Shown in pieces: positions 16,340-25,251 of a DNA stretch of 64,000 nt. The notes under the pieces were generated by a model that had not been told where the DNA came from, ran no database searches, and saw only the letters and a list, made by a program, of their open reading frames with translations. The DNA comes from Bdellovibrio sp. ZAP7 (GTDB lineage: Bacteria; Bdellovibrionota; FAC87; UBA2466). Both the position numbers and the translations under genes were made by a program. The DNA is taken from assembly GCA_945878405.1 (NCBI GenBank), contig CAMCTJ010000008.1:1-64000 (forward strand), read 5' to 3'. The number at the start of each line of letters is the position of its first letter. The first letter of the stretch is position 1.

Positions 16340-17231
16340 ACCAAAGAGCAGTCTCTCGACAAAATTCAGCGAAGGGTGTGGGTTTAAATTGAAGTTCTTT
16401 CTCTGCTCGAGAGATATCTACGATCATGTTGATCATGGAGGCATGAGGACCAGCTAACTCACCTACGCATTCGGCCGGTAGATTAATATATTGGGGCTGC
16501 ACTCCTAAGTGTTTGGCGCTTTCATCAATGAAGTCCTTAAGAGTGATGATTTCCTTTTGTCCCACAAAATACGCTTTGTTAAATGCTTTTGGATTTAACG
16601 CCGAGTGAAGGAAGGCCAGGGCAACATCTTTACTATAAGCCAGGCGAAAGCTCTGGATTCCTCCATTCGAAAGAAGAATCGGTCCCCCATCTAAAAGTCG
16701 AGCCAAGTACCAAAACCCTCGATTGGTTACATCATCAGGACCATAAACCACGGGAGGTCTTATAATTGTCCACGGTGTTTTGCACTCCTCCACAATCACT
16801 CGCTCCGCATCTAATTTTCCTCGCGCATATTTCCAGTGAACATCCGTCAGATCCTCTTCTCGGGGGCGAGACCGATAGTCGACACAATCCTCGGATAGAG
16901 GTTGGGGATAGGAAGTCTTTGCATACCGATAGACTGAAACAGTACTGTCAAAAATTAAGTGCTTGGCGGTTTTGAATGCTTTGATGAGTTTTTCCGAGTC
17001 CTCTTGGGTGTATCCAATGTTATCGATAACGACGTCCCAGTTCTTACCTTTACCAACCGTCATGAGATCTGAGAGGGAGTTTCTATCACCCGTTAATTGT
17101 TGATGTGGCGGGAGATCCGTTGGCTTTGCATGGCCTCGAGTAAAAACGGTAACGGAGTGGCCAGCAGCAAAAAATGCGCGGACCATTTCTTTTCCGAAAA
17201 AGGAAGTGCCGCCAAGAATTAGAACTTGCAT
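16236..17231 (-). CDS. NAD-dependent epimerase/reductase (atypical SDR)
   Basis: 331 residues. Rossmann start LILGGTSFFGKE (GGxxFxG variant of GxxGxxG), acidic/NADP-compatible strand TVFTRG, and an IIRPPVVYGP motif after the catalytic strand. The usual YxxxK is replaced by WKYARGKLDAE, giving a Y-x3-K. Resembles the extended/atypical SDR group close to CSP41-like proteins and sugar epimerases; substrate unknown. Its last ~35 codons overlap the 3' end of rlmN on the opposite strand. Confidence 0.75.
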   Translation of the reverse strand: MQVLILGGTSFFGKEMVRAFFAAGHSVTVFTRGHAKPTDLPPHQQLTGDRNSLSDLMTVGKGKNWDVVIDNIGYTQEDSEKLIKAFKTAKHLIFDSTVSVYRYAKTSYPQPLSEDCVDYRSRPREEDLTDVHWKYARGKLDAERVIVEECKTPWTIIRPPVVYGPDDVTNRGFWYLARLLDGGPILLSNGGIQSFRLAYSKDVALAFLHSALNPKAFNKAYFVGQKEIITLKDFIDESAKHLGVQPQYINLPAECVGELAGPHASMINMIVDISRAEKELQFKPTPFAEFCRETALWFREHWKGDSTQLLATRPKELALALKWKNVVEEFL

Positions 17232-17247
17232 CAGAAAATTATACCAC

Positions 17248-19188
17248 TTAAAGCAGCGGACGCAGCTCTTCTAAGTCCTTCGACCACTTTTCCCAATCTA
17301 GCATTCCGCTGTGAAGCAGCGTTTGAACATGGCTCAGTCGCTCATAAACCCGATTTTTTTCATCCTGAGGGGTTGAGCTGAATCCGCTCGAGGCGATTTG
17401 GGCTTCAAGTTCCGCTTTTTCCTGTCCCAGTTTATCCATCTCGCCTTCAACCAAGGCTACTTTCTTTTCTAGCGATTTGATCTGATTCTTAACTTTTTTG
17501 CGTTCTTCAAATGAAAGGGTGCTTTTGGGTTTTGTATCGTTCGATGGGGCTAAGTCGGTGGGGGCCTGAGAGGGTTTTGAGCGGCCCTCTAAGTGACGAA
17601 CAAATTGGGGATATTTTTCAAAGAAACTATCGAGATCTCCTAAGTGATCAGTTAATTGATGATCATGGGAGAGATAGAGAATTCTCTCTGCAATTTCCTC
17701 AACAAATTCCCGGTCGTGAGAGACCAAGATGGTGGTTCCTTCAAACTCTTTGATAGCAGTCTTTAATAAGTCTTTTGTTTCCACGTCCAAATGGTTAGTG
17801 GGTTCGTCGAGAAGAACCATATTAATTCGAGTAAGGAGAATTCGAAGAAGCGCCAAACGCGCTCTTTCTCCCCCGCTCAGAACCTTGGCCTTCTTCTCAA
17901 TGTCATCTTGAGTCGGAAAGCCAAAAGCCCCTAGCCAGCCTCGCAGCTCTTCGTAGGAAACACCCACTGCTCGGCTTCTCAAGTTGTCCAAAACAGTGTC
18001 TTCGAGTGAAAGTTCGTCTAATTGGTGCTGTCCGAAGTATCCCGTCTCCACAGCGTGGCCTTTAATCAGTTCGCCACTTGAGGGATTCAGGCGGTCAGCC
18101 AGTACGTTGAGAAGTGTGGTCTTTCCAGTTCCGTTATCTCCGAGAATGGCAACTCGTTGCCCTCGTTTAATATCAAAATTGAGATTCTGAAGAATTTTCG
18201 GGCCCTCTTCTTGGTACGAAAAATTGAGATCTTTTAGAGCAACTGGGAATTTTCCACCGACGCCAGCCAACCGGAATTTAAAATTGAGATTATAAGAAAA
18301 GCCTTCTAATCGTTGTAGCTTGTCTTTCATCTCGCGAAGCTCGTCTTGCATCACTTCGGCAGATTTGAGTTTGCTTTGCGCCCTTGCTGCGGTCTGTGCT
18401 TTTGCTCGAAATTTTTCTACAAAGGCCATGTTGTCTGCAATTTTTCCGTTGAGGCTCTCAATGGCTTTTTCTAAAAGAACTTTTTCTTCCTTGAGAGAGT
18501 CTCGGAAAGACAGGTAGTCTCGGAAGTTAGGTCTGAAATAAAATTTTCCGCCGTGAATAATAGCTAGAGAATCAGTAACCCGTTTTTGCAAGGCAACATC
18601 GTGAGTTACCAAAACCAGACTTCCCTCATATTCCTTTTGTAGGAATTCCTCGAGCCACTGAATCGACGAAATATCGAGATGGTTGGTGGGTTCGTCCAGA
18701 AGAAGAACTTCGGGCTTTTGAAGAAGGGTTTCGCCAATGAACACGCGAAGGAGCCAGCCCCCACTCAGCCGACTCATGGAGTTTTCCATCCACTCCTGAT
18801 TAAAGCCAAGCCCCAAGAGAATTTTTTTAATTTCCCATTCCCGATCTTCTTCGAAACCATCGGGTGATAAACTTTCCAATCTTGTTTTTAAAAAGGCGAG
18901 AGGGGAGAGGCTTTCCTCTTTTCGTTGAGCGACTTGGAGAACCGCTGAATCGAGAAGGGACTGGTCCAAAAAACCAATTCGGAGCTTCTTCCCGCCAACG
19001 ACATTGCATTTCCCATCTGGAGCTTCCATCCGTCCGGAGAGAATCTTTAGAAGAGTTGATTTTCCACTTCCATTGCGCCCCGCCAGAGCGACCCGCATGC
19101 CACTGTAAAGAGTCCAATTAACATCTTCAAAAAGAACTCGATTGGGGTAGTGAACCCCTACATTTTCAAGGACTAGCTGCGCTGACAT
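17248..19188 (-). CDS. ABC-F family ATPase (translation-associated)
   Basis: About 646 residues with two ABC ATPase domains and no membrane segments: Walker A GRNGSGKST and GDNGTGKTT, signatures LSGGW and LSGGERAR, Walker B VLLLDEPTNHLD and VLLDEPTNHLD. A charged linker joins the domains and a coiled-coil C-terminus (KSLEKKVALVEGEMDKLGQ) follows, as in Uup/YheS-type ABC-F proteins acting on ribosomes. Start taken at 19188 (MSAQLVLENVGVHY); an in-frame TTG at 19278 would overlap the divergent glycosyltransferase. Confidence 0.88.
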   Translation of the reverse strand: MSAQLVLENVGVHYPNRVLFEDVNWTLYSGMRVALAGRNGSGKSTLLKILSGRMEAPDGKCNVVGGKKLRIGFLDQSLLDSAVLQVAQRKEESLSPLAFLKTRLESLSPDGFEEDREWEIKKILLGLGFNQEWMENSMSRLSGGWLLRVFIGETLLQKPEVLLLDEPTNHLDISSIQWLEEFLQKEYEGSLVLVTHDVALQKRVTDSLAIIHGGKFYFRPNFRDYLSFRDSLKEEKVLLEKAIESLNGKIADNMAFVEKFRAKAQTAARAQSKLKSAEVMQDELREMKDKLQRLEGFSYNLNFKFRLAGVGGKFPVALKDLNFSYQEEGPKILQNLNFDIKRGQRVAILGDNGTGKTTLLNVLADRLNPSSGELIKGHAVETGYFGQHQLDELSLEDTVLDNLRSRAVGVSYEELRGWLGAFGFPTQDDIEKKAKVLSGGERARLALLRILLTRINMVLLDEPTNHLDVETKDLLKTAIKEFEGTTILVSHDREFVEEIAERILYLSHDHQLTDHLGDLDSFFEKYPQFVRHLEGRSKPSQAPTDLAPSNDTKPKSTLSFEERKKVKNQIKSLEKKVALVEGEMDKLGQEKAELEAQIASSGFSSTPQDEKNRVYERLSHVQTLLHSGMLDWEKWSKDLEELRPLL

Positions 19189-19260
19189 GGGAGAGAGAGC
19201 TACCTGTTTCTGCTGCGTCAGGCAAGGTGAAGTGGATGATTTCGGATATAATTTCAAGTC

Positions 19261-20157
19261 GTGAAAAGCGTGAACCAAAACTTACCCAAAATTTCGATAA
19301 TTTTGGGGAATTACAACTATGACCGGTGGGTCGAGCGGGCTGTTGTTTCTGTTCTTGAGCAGGAATACCCTCATTTAGAGCTCATGGTCATTGATGACGG
19401 CTCTACCGACAAGTCCGTAGAAATCCTTGAGAAATATAAAGCCCAGTATCAATACTGGAATCCCAGAGCCAATCAGGGACACTATTCCTGGATTAAAGAG
19501 GCGAGCGATCGAGCTTCAGGAGACCTGATTAATTGGCTTTGTTCAGATGATTATTTAGCACCAGGAGCTTTAGCTAAGGTGGGGCGGGCTTATTTCGAAG
19601 GGCCTTTTGATGTGATTACCGGAAAAGCGATTCGTTGGACTGAGGAGGGTCGTTTTGAGACCGAACTCGAGCCTTTTATCCCCCTTTCATTCGAGGATAT
19701 TTTCAGAAAAGGGCTGGGGTTACCTCAACCTTCCACCTTTATCCGCACTGAACTCTTTAAACGGGCACTTCCTCCCCCTGGTTTGGTGAATATTTTGGTC
19801 GATACTGCGACGTATTTGCGACTTTGGATGGAAAAAGATTCGGAGATTTCTTCTTATGTTATCCCCGAAGTCCTTGCGCACGTACAAAATCATCACAAAG
19901 CGCAAACGGTAAGTCAGGGACTCAGGACCAAAGAAGAAATTAAGAAGATCTATTCCTTTTTAGCTTCTGAAACGAAAGGAATTAAGGCCAGAATTCTTAC
20001 CGAACGGAATCGGCTTCATCATTTTTTGGATCGCCTCGAAGACATAGCCGCCCATCCGGATAAGGGCCTTTGGAAATTATTACAACTTTTTAGTCAGTAT
20101 CCAGAAATCATCTACCAGCGCTCTTTTTGGGGTGCAGTTAAGAAAAAACTTTATTAG
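19261..20157 (+). CDS. Family 2 glycosyltransferase
   Basis: 298 residues, GTG start. GT-A fold signature: SIILGNYNYDRWVERAV, MVIDDGSTDKS (nucleotide-sugar binding Asp) and the DxD-equivalent CSDDYLAPG. No membrane anchor, so a soluble or peripheral enzyme adding a sugar to surface polysaccharide or LPS. The acceptor cannot be inferred. Followed 30 bp on by the transaldolase gene. Confidence 0.8.
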   Translation: MKSVNQNLPKISIILGNYNYDRWVERAVVSVLEQEYPHLELMVIDDGSTDKSVEILEKYKAQYQYWNPRANQGHYSWIKEASDRASGDLINWLCSDDYLAPGALAKVGRAYFEGPFDVITGKAIRWTEEGRFETELEPFIPLSFEDIFRKGLGLPQPSTFIRTELFKRALPPPGLVNILVDTATYLRLWMEKDSEISSYVIPEVLAHVQNHHKAQTVSQGLRTKEEIKKIYSFLASETKGIKARILTERNRLHHFLDRLEDIAAHPDKGLWKLLQLFSQYPEIIYQRSFWGAVKKKLY

Positions 20158-20187
20158 ATTACTCCCCAACCACAGGGAGGTCTCCAC

Positions 20188-20910
20188 ATGGATAAGTCAC
20201 CTTACCAAGGAAAAGTTAAGATTTTTGCAGATGGAGCGGATCGAGCTTCGATTTTGGAATTGGCTCAGAATCCAGCTGTAAAAGGATTTACCACCAATCC
20301 CTCTTTAATGAAAAAATCGGGAGTAAAAGACTATCAAGCTTTTTGCCAAGAGATTTTGACTCAAATCACAAAACACCCCATTTCTTTTGAGGTTTTTGCA
20401 GATGATTTCCAAGAAATGCATCGACAGGCAATGGAGATAAATTCCTGGGGACAGAATGTTTATGTGAAGATTCCGATAACCAACAGCAAAGGCCAGTCGT
20501 CTCTCGAGCTGATTAAATCTTTAAGTCATCAAAAGGTGAAACTAAACGTTACAGCTCTTTTCACTTGGGAACAGATCGCTGAGACCGTGACCGCTCTCCA
20601 AGGGGGCGCTCCCTCGGTGGTTTCAGTATTTGCTGGAAGAATTGCCGATACGGGAAGAGATCCGATGCCTCTCATGACGAAAGCTGCGAAGCTTTGCAGA
20701 GAAACTGATCAAAACATTGAACTGTTATGGGCTAGCTCCAGAGAGTTTTTTAATTTGGTTCAAGCAGAACTCTCGGGATGCCACATCATTACGTGTACGA
20801 CGGATATTATAAAAAAACTTACGATGCTCAATAAAGATCTGGCTGAGCTCAGTCTGGAAACGGTAAAAACTTTCAAATCCGATTCGGATTCAGCGGGGTT
20901 TAAGCTTTAA
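20188..20910 (+). CDS. Transaldolase-family protein
   Basis: 240 residues, short (TalC/FSA-like) form. The TIM-barrel begins KIFADGADRASI; GFTTNPSLMKKSG carries the conserved TTNPS. The Schiff-base lysine is in QNVYVKIP (~95), and LNVTALFTWEQ and SVFAGRIADTG follow the family order. It transfers dihydroxyacetone units in the non-oxidative pentose phosphate pathway, or is a fructose-6-phosphate aldolase relative; the choice cannot be made by eye. GAGG-type ribosome site before the ATG. Confidence 0.85.
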   Translation: MDKSPYQGKVKIFADGADRASILELAQNPAVKGFTTNPSLMKKSGVKDYQAFCQEILTQITKHPISFEVFADDFQEMHRQAMEINSWGQNVYVKIPITNSKGQSSLELIKSLSHQKVKLNVTALFTWEQIAETVTALQGGAPSVVSVFAGRIADTGRDPMPLMTKAAKLCRETDQNIELLWASSREFFNLVQAELSGCHIITCTTDIIKKLTMLNKDLAELSLETVKTFKSDSDSAGFKL

Positions 20911-20939
20911 AAAAAGGGGGAGAGCACGAAGCTCTCCCC
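20909..20939 (-). terminator. Intrinsic terminator for the minus-strand gene at 20955
   Basis: A perfect 9-bp stem GGGGAGAGC/GCTCTCCCC with a 5-base loop (20917-20939) is followed on the minus strand by seven T (A7 at 20909-20915). It ends transcription of the 133-residue gene and, as a stem, may also limit the transaldolase transcript. Confidence 0.85.
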
Positions 20940-20954
20940 ACTTCACTCACCCGC

Positions 20955-21356
20955 TTAAGCAGCCTTTAAAAAGCGGCTTGTGTTGGTTTTGCTATCCCAA
21001 CGGCGGCTCATCTTTTCGTAAGACTTCTGGTCTTTTTTAACTGCAGTTTTATATTTCTTGCTGTGTTGAGAAAAACACTTATCTAAGAAGCTGTAGTAAG
21101 TGGTGTATAAATGAGCAGATAAAAAGTGGGTAAACCAGGATTTAGTGCAACCCGGACCGACTTGGTATTTGTTTGAGAAGCTTCTAATTTCTGAGTTTAG
21201 TAGAGAATACCAACGTCGAGCTTCCCAGCTGTGAAGAAAGTTACCGACAAACACCGTTTTTCCACTGAGAACAAAGCCAACTTCAAAGCCTTCACCTACG
21301 TTTTTAAAATAGGTTTTTCCAGTGCTGTTACCGGTTCGGTACGTACGACTTGTCAT
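20955..21356 (-). CDS. Small basic protein of unknown function
   Basis: 133 residues without signal peptide or membrane segment. Rich in aromatic, Ser and Lys residues; the C-terminal 40 are strongly basic (SKKYKTAVKKDQKSYEKMSRRW). The N-terminal ~50 (TYFKNVGEGFEVGFVLSGKTVFVGNF) look like a beta-hairpin unit. It has its own intrinsic terminator and a 230-bp upstream region, so it is a separate transcription unit. No family recognised; a nucleic-acid-binding role would fit the charge but is only a guess. Confidence 0.65.
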   Translation of the reverse strand: MTSRTYRTGNSTGKTYFKNVGEGFEVGFVLSGKTVFVGNFLHSWEARRWYSLLNSEIRSFSNKYQVGPGCTKSWFTHFLSAHLYTTYYSFLDKCFSQHSKKYKTAVKKDQKSYEKMSRRWDSKTNTSRFLKAA

Positions 21357-21508
21357 GCGATTGCCTCCAATTGATTAGTTAGTAATGAATGACCATCGGA
21401 TGGAGCTACCCGAGAATTTAGGGAAAAAAAGGTGACGCGCCTGCGCCCTGAGGTCATCAAAAAGTGACGAAATTTGTTAGTCAGGTGTTTACCGCGAGCC
21501 TAAAACCA

Positions 21509-21526
21509 CTGGCATTAGAACTGCTT
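21509..21526 (+). promoter_or_regulatory. Putative sigma-54 (-24/-12) promoter
   Basis: CTGGCATTAGAACTGCTT has GG (21511-21512) and GC (21523-21524) separated by exactly 10 bases within a TGGCA...TGC context, matching the sigma-54 consensus TGGCAC-N5-TTGCW except at one T. Predicted start near 21536, about 50 bp upstream of the lipoprotein ATG. An NtrC-type activator is encoded at 52230-53603. Confidence 0.45.
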
Positions 21527-21588
21527 TGTACGTACGCCTGAGGACCCTTCCCAAAGAAGAGTCCAGAGGTTTGTAGGGGGGACAGGAA

Positions 21589-21816
21589 ATGAAAAGTTTT
21601 TTTGGAACGTTAGTTTTAATCATTACTTTGATGTTGGCCGCTTGTGGCCGAGACAATCAAGGGGGCGGACAACCTAATCCTAATCAACCAACTGGTCCGG
21701 TAGTAGAACAGCCTGCAGATGGTTATGGCACCGCCGGGGGATATGCTGGAGGATATTGCGGTCTTCTTTGCCGTTGGCGTATGAGAAGACAGCAACGACT
21801 TGGTGGCTGCTACTAA
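21589..21816 (+). CDS. Small lipoprotein
   Basis: 75 residues. The ATG has GGGGGGACAGGAA upstream. The lipoprotein signal peptide ends in LAAC (Cys19), and the acylated cysteine is followed by Gly-Arg-Asp, compatible with outer-membrane sorting. The mature peptide is short: a Gly/Pro/Asn-rich spacer then a Gly/Tyr/Cys and Arg-rich end (YCGLLCRWRMRRQQRLGGCY). Function unknown. A sigma-54-like promoter precedes it. Confidence 0.7.
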   Translation: MKSFFGTLVLIITLMLAACGRDNQGGGQPNPNQPTGPVVEQPADGYGTAGGYAGGYCGLLCRWRMRRQQRLGGCY

Positions 21817-21883
21817 GGCCTAATAAGCTCGGAAAATCTTTATATTTGAAGGGCTTTGACTCCTAGTGTAACTTTAACCGGTC

Positions 21884-24800
21884 ATGAAACCGGTAAGCCC
21901 CGACGTCCAGTTTCCAAAATTGGAAGAATCAATTCTTCGCTTTTGGCGAGAGAATCAAATCATCAAAAAAGGCCTTCGAATGAACGAAGGCGAGAAACCT
22001 TTTCTCTTTTATGATGGCCCTCCCTTCGCGACGGGCCTACCTCATTACGGACATTTATTAGCTGGTACCCTAAAAGACGTTGTTCCCCGCTATTGGGCCA
22101 TGAAAGGCCGTTATGTTGAGCGACGCTGGGGTTGGGATTGCCATGGATTGCCTGTTGAGTTCGAAATGGAAAACGAACTTGGCCTTTCCGGATACCGAGA
22201 AGTCGAGAAATTTGGTGTTGCTAAGTTCAACGATGCTTGCCGCAATATTGTTCAACGTTACACAAAAGAGTGGGAAGAAGTTGTTCATAGAACAGGAAGA
22301 TGGGTTGATTTTGAAAATCAATACCGAACCATGGACACCCCGTTCATGGAAACGGTTTGGTGGGTCCTAAAACAACTTTGGGATAAGGGTCTTGTTTTTG
22401 AGGGCTATCGTGTGATGCCCTATTCCTGGCGAATCGCAACTCCTCTCTCCAATTTCGAAGCCAGTCTTAATTATAAAGAAGTGCAGGATCCCGCCCTTAC
22501 TTGTCGCTTCAAAAGTAAAAAACACAATCGATATTTTTTGGCTTGGACGACAACCCCCTGGACGCTTCCCTCCAACTTAGCCTTAGCTGCTAATAAAGAT
22601 GTTTCCTATGTTGAGGTGGAAGAAGTAGCTACGAAAGATCACTATGTTCTCGCTCAGTCGCGGATAGCGGCTTTCTTTAAGAACCCCGAAGACTATCGAT
22701 TAATTTCTGAGTTCAAGGGCTCTGCCCTTGAGCATGAAAACTATGAACCTCTTTTTCCACATTTTTCAGATCGGTCGAAGGAAGGGGCTTTCCAAGTCAT
22801 TTTAGGAGATCACGTTACGGACACCGATGGAACGGGTCTTGTGCACACGGCTCCCGCTTTTGGGGAAGAAGACTTTGAAGTTGCAAAAAAATATAAGATG
22901 CCTCTGGTCGATCCTACCGATCACGAAGGTCGATTCACAAAAGCATTGCCCGAGTTTGAGGGAATGAACATTAAGGATGCTGATAAAGACATCATTAAGT
23001 ACCTCAAAACTAGAAATTCGGTTTTCAGACATGATACGTGTGTTCACAATTATCCTTTCTGCTGGCGAAGCGATACTCCCCTGATGCAAAAAGCCATTTC
23101 GACTTGGTTTGTGAAATTAGAACCCCTCAAAGAAAAGCTGCTAGCAAATAATCAGAAAACTCATTGGGTTCCTGAGCATCTGAGAGATGGAAGATTTGGA
23201 AATTGGCTAGAGAACGCTAGAGATTGGAACATTAGCCGTAACCGTTTCTGGGGAACGCCGATTCCTATTTGGCGTTGTACACCGGAATGCGGAGAACACG
23301 TTTGTGTGGGATCAATCGCTGAACTTGAGAAGTGGAGCGGAAAAAAATTAACTGATATCCATAAGCACTTTGTCGATGAAGTGACCCTACCTTGTCCGAA
23401 GTGCAAGAAAGCGATGAAGAGAATTCCTGAAGTTCTCGATTGTTGGTTTGAGAGCGGCTCGATGCCTTATGGCCAACAACACTATCCGTTTGAAAATAAA
23501 GAAAAGTTTGATGCTGCTTTTCCGGCAGACTTCATCGCTGAGGGAATCGACCAAACCCGAGGCTGGTTTTATACCCTTTCAGTTTTGTCGACGGCCCTTT
23601 TTGATAAGCCCCCATTCAAAAATGTGATTGTGAATGGTTTGGTACTTGCTGAAGACGGCAAGAAAATGTCCAAGAGACTAAAAAACTATCCGGACCCAAA
23701 ATATCTTTTAGATACCTACGGAGCAGATGCCTTGAGAGCCTACCTCACTAGTTCTCCCGCATCGCACGCAGAAGATCTGAGATTTTCGGAAGCGGGAGTA
23801 AAAGAAATTGTCCGGAGCGTTTTGCTTCCCCTCTGGAATGCCTACAGTTTTTTCACTACTTATGCTCGCGCCGACGAGTGGGAACCCAGTCAGTCGTCAG
23901 ATTTTATTAAACAATTAAAAAATCCCTTGGACCAATGGCTTCTCTCGAGACTCCAAAGCTTACTCGCAAGTATTGAGGAAAAGATGAAGGTCTATCATCT
24001 TTACGAGGTGGTGCCTGAAGTCATCGGATTTATCGACGAGCTAACGAACTGGTATATTCGCCTCAACCGTCGCAGATTTTGGAGTGATGAAAAATCCACA
24101 GATAAAGATCTCGCTTATTCGACTTTGTATCTCGTATTGATGGATTTCTGCAAAGTTCTTGCACCCCTACTTCCCTTTGTAACTGAAGAAATTTATCAGA
24201 ACTTGAATTCGGGAAGGGAAGCCAAGGAAAGCATTCACTTGTGCCGCTATCCAGAAGCTAATCAAAAATTAGTGAGTCGGGACTTAGAGAATCAAATGTC
24301 CTTAGTGCAAAAAGTTGTCTACATGGGCAGAACGATTCGGAATACAAATAAATTAAAGACACGTCAGCCCTTAAAAGAATTTTTAGTCATCACTCGAAAT
24401 CCGGGCGATCAAAAAACGATCGAATCATTTTCTGGGTTAATTGCTTCTGAACTTAACGTGAAGAACGTTACCTTTACCAATCAAGAAGAAAAATGGGTTA
24501 AGCTCACTGCTAAAGCGAATGCCAAAGTTCTGGGACCCAAACTTGGGCCCAAAATGAAAGTTGTTCTTCAAAAAATCAAAGAATTGCCCCACGAAGAAGT
24601 GGCCAAGCTGGAGCGAGACGGCAAGCTAACGGTCGAAGGAGAAAATGTAACGTTGGAGGATGTGGTAGTTGAGCGAGCTCCAAAACAAGTAGGACTCATT
24701 CAAAGCCAAGGTGGAGTGACCGTTTGGTTCGATACCCAACTCAACGATGAATTAATTCAAGAAGGTTTAGCGAGAGAACTAGTTAATCGCATTCAAAAAC

Positions 24801-25015
24801 TCAGAAAAGATTTAGGGTTTGAAGTCACGGATAGAATTTTAGTGGAAGTTGCAACGACCGATGAACTCCTGCAAGCTTTTAAAAAATTTGAAACTTATAT
24901 CTCTGATGAAGTTCTTGCCAACCATTTCTTAGTTTCAATAAAAACCTCTGGTTTTTCGAGTGAGCAGGATATTGAAGGAAGTTCTGTAAAACTTTGGATA
25001 ACAAAGGCACCCTAG
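21884..25015 (+). CDS. ileS: Isoleucyl-tRNA synthetase, eukaryote-like type (IleS2 group)
   Basis: 1043 residues, class Ia synthetase charging tRNA-Ile. The HIGH motif reads HYGH in FATGLPHYGHLLAG (~55), the KMSKS motif reads KKMSKRLKNYPDP (~600), and the CP1 editing domain has TTTPWTLPSNLA. Length, KMSKRLKNYPDP and the absence of the C-terminal zinc-finger peptide of E. coli-type IleRS indicate the IleS2/eukaryote-like lineage, associated with low mupirocin sensitivity. The start codon lies in the loop of an ACCGGT...ACCGGT inverted repeat and has no clear Shine-Dalgarno. Confidence 0.93.
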   Translation: MKPVSPDVQFPKLEESILRFWRENQIIKKGLRMNEGEKPFLFYDGPPFATGLPHYGHLLAGTLKDVVPRYWAMKGRYVERRWGWDCHGLPVEFEMENELGLSGYREVEKFGVAKFNDACRNIVQRYTKEWEEVVHRTGRWVDFENQYRTMDTPFMETVWWVLKQLWDKGLVFEGYRVMPYSWRIATPLSNFEASLNYKEVQDPALTCRFKSKKHNRYFLAWTTTPWTLPSNLALAANKDVSYVEVEEVATKDHYVLAQSRIAAFFKNPEDYRLISEFKGSALEHENYEPLFPHFSDRSKEGAFQVILGDHVTDTDGTGLVHTAPAFGEEDFEVAKKYKMPLVDPTDHEGRFTKALPEFEGMNIKDADKDIIKYLKTRNSVFRHDTCVHNYPFCWRSDTPLMQKAISTWFVKLEPLKEKLLANNQKTHWVPEHLRDGRFGNWLENARDWNISRNRFWGTPIPIWRCTPECGEHVCVGSIAELEKWSGKKLTDIHKHFVDEVTLPCPKCKKAMKRIPEVLDCWFESGSMPYGQQHYPFENKEKFDAAFPADFIAEGIDQTRGWFYTLSVLSTALFDKPPFKNVIVNGLVLAEDGKKMSKRLKNYPDPKYLLDTYGADALRAYLTSSPASHAEDLRFSEAGVKEIVRSVLLPLWNAYSFFTTYARADEWEPSQSSDFIKQLKNPLDQWLLSRLQSLLASIEEKMKVYHLYEVVPEVIGFIDELTNWYIRLNRRRFWSDEKSTDKDLAYSTLYLVLMDFCKVLAPLLPFVTEEIYQNLNSGREAKESIHLCRYPEANQKLVSRDLENQMSLVQKVVYMGRTIRNTNKLKTRQPLKEFLVITRNPGDQKTIESFSGLIASELNVKNVTFTNQEEKWVKLTAKANAKVLGPKLGPKMKVVLQKIKELPHEEVAKLERDGKLTVEGENVTLEDVVVERAPKQVGLIQSQGGVTVWFDTQLNDELIQEGLARELVNRIQKLRKDLGFEVTDRILVEVATTDELLQAFKKFETYISDEVLANHFLVSIKTSGFSSEQDIEGSSVKLWITKAP

Positions 25016-25026
25016 TAACGGGTGCC
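25006..25026 (+). terminator. Hairpin overlapping the ileS stop codon
   Basis: GGCACCC (25006-25012) pairs with GGGTGCC (25020-25026) around a 7-base loop containing the TAG stop. There is no U tract, so it is at best a weak or Rho-assisted terminator, or an mRNA-stabilising end. Confidence 0.4.
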
Positions 25027-25251
25027 TCCGTTGAGAGAGCCGGTTGACCGATCCACAAAAATGAAGTTACGAGTGCTAACATTAAGTACTTTATACGACC
25101 TCCTGAACTCTCATTATACCCTATGACACCCCCAGACATGCGCGTTAACAGAAGTAACTGGTTATCTGAGTAGGTTTCTTAAAACATTTTTTAAGATACG
25201 GTAAAATAAAACATCGCCGCACCCAAAAATCTTAAAAAAGGAAAATAATCT

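Noticed and set aside
24879-25139. Minus-strand frame with a signal-peptide-like start
   Set aside because: Most of it is antisense to the ileS end; the hydrophobic stretch is incidental.
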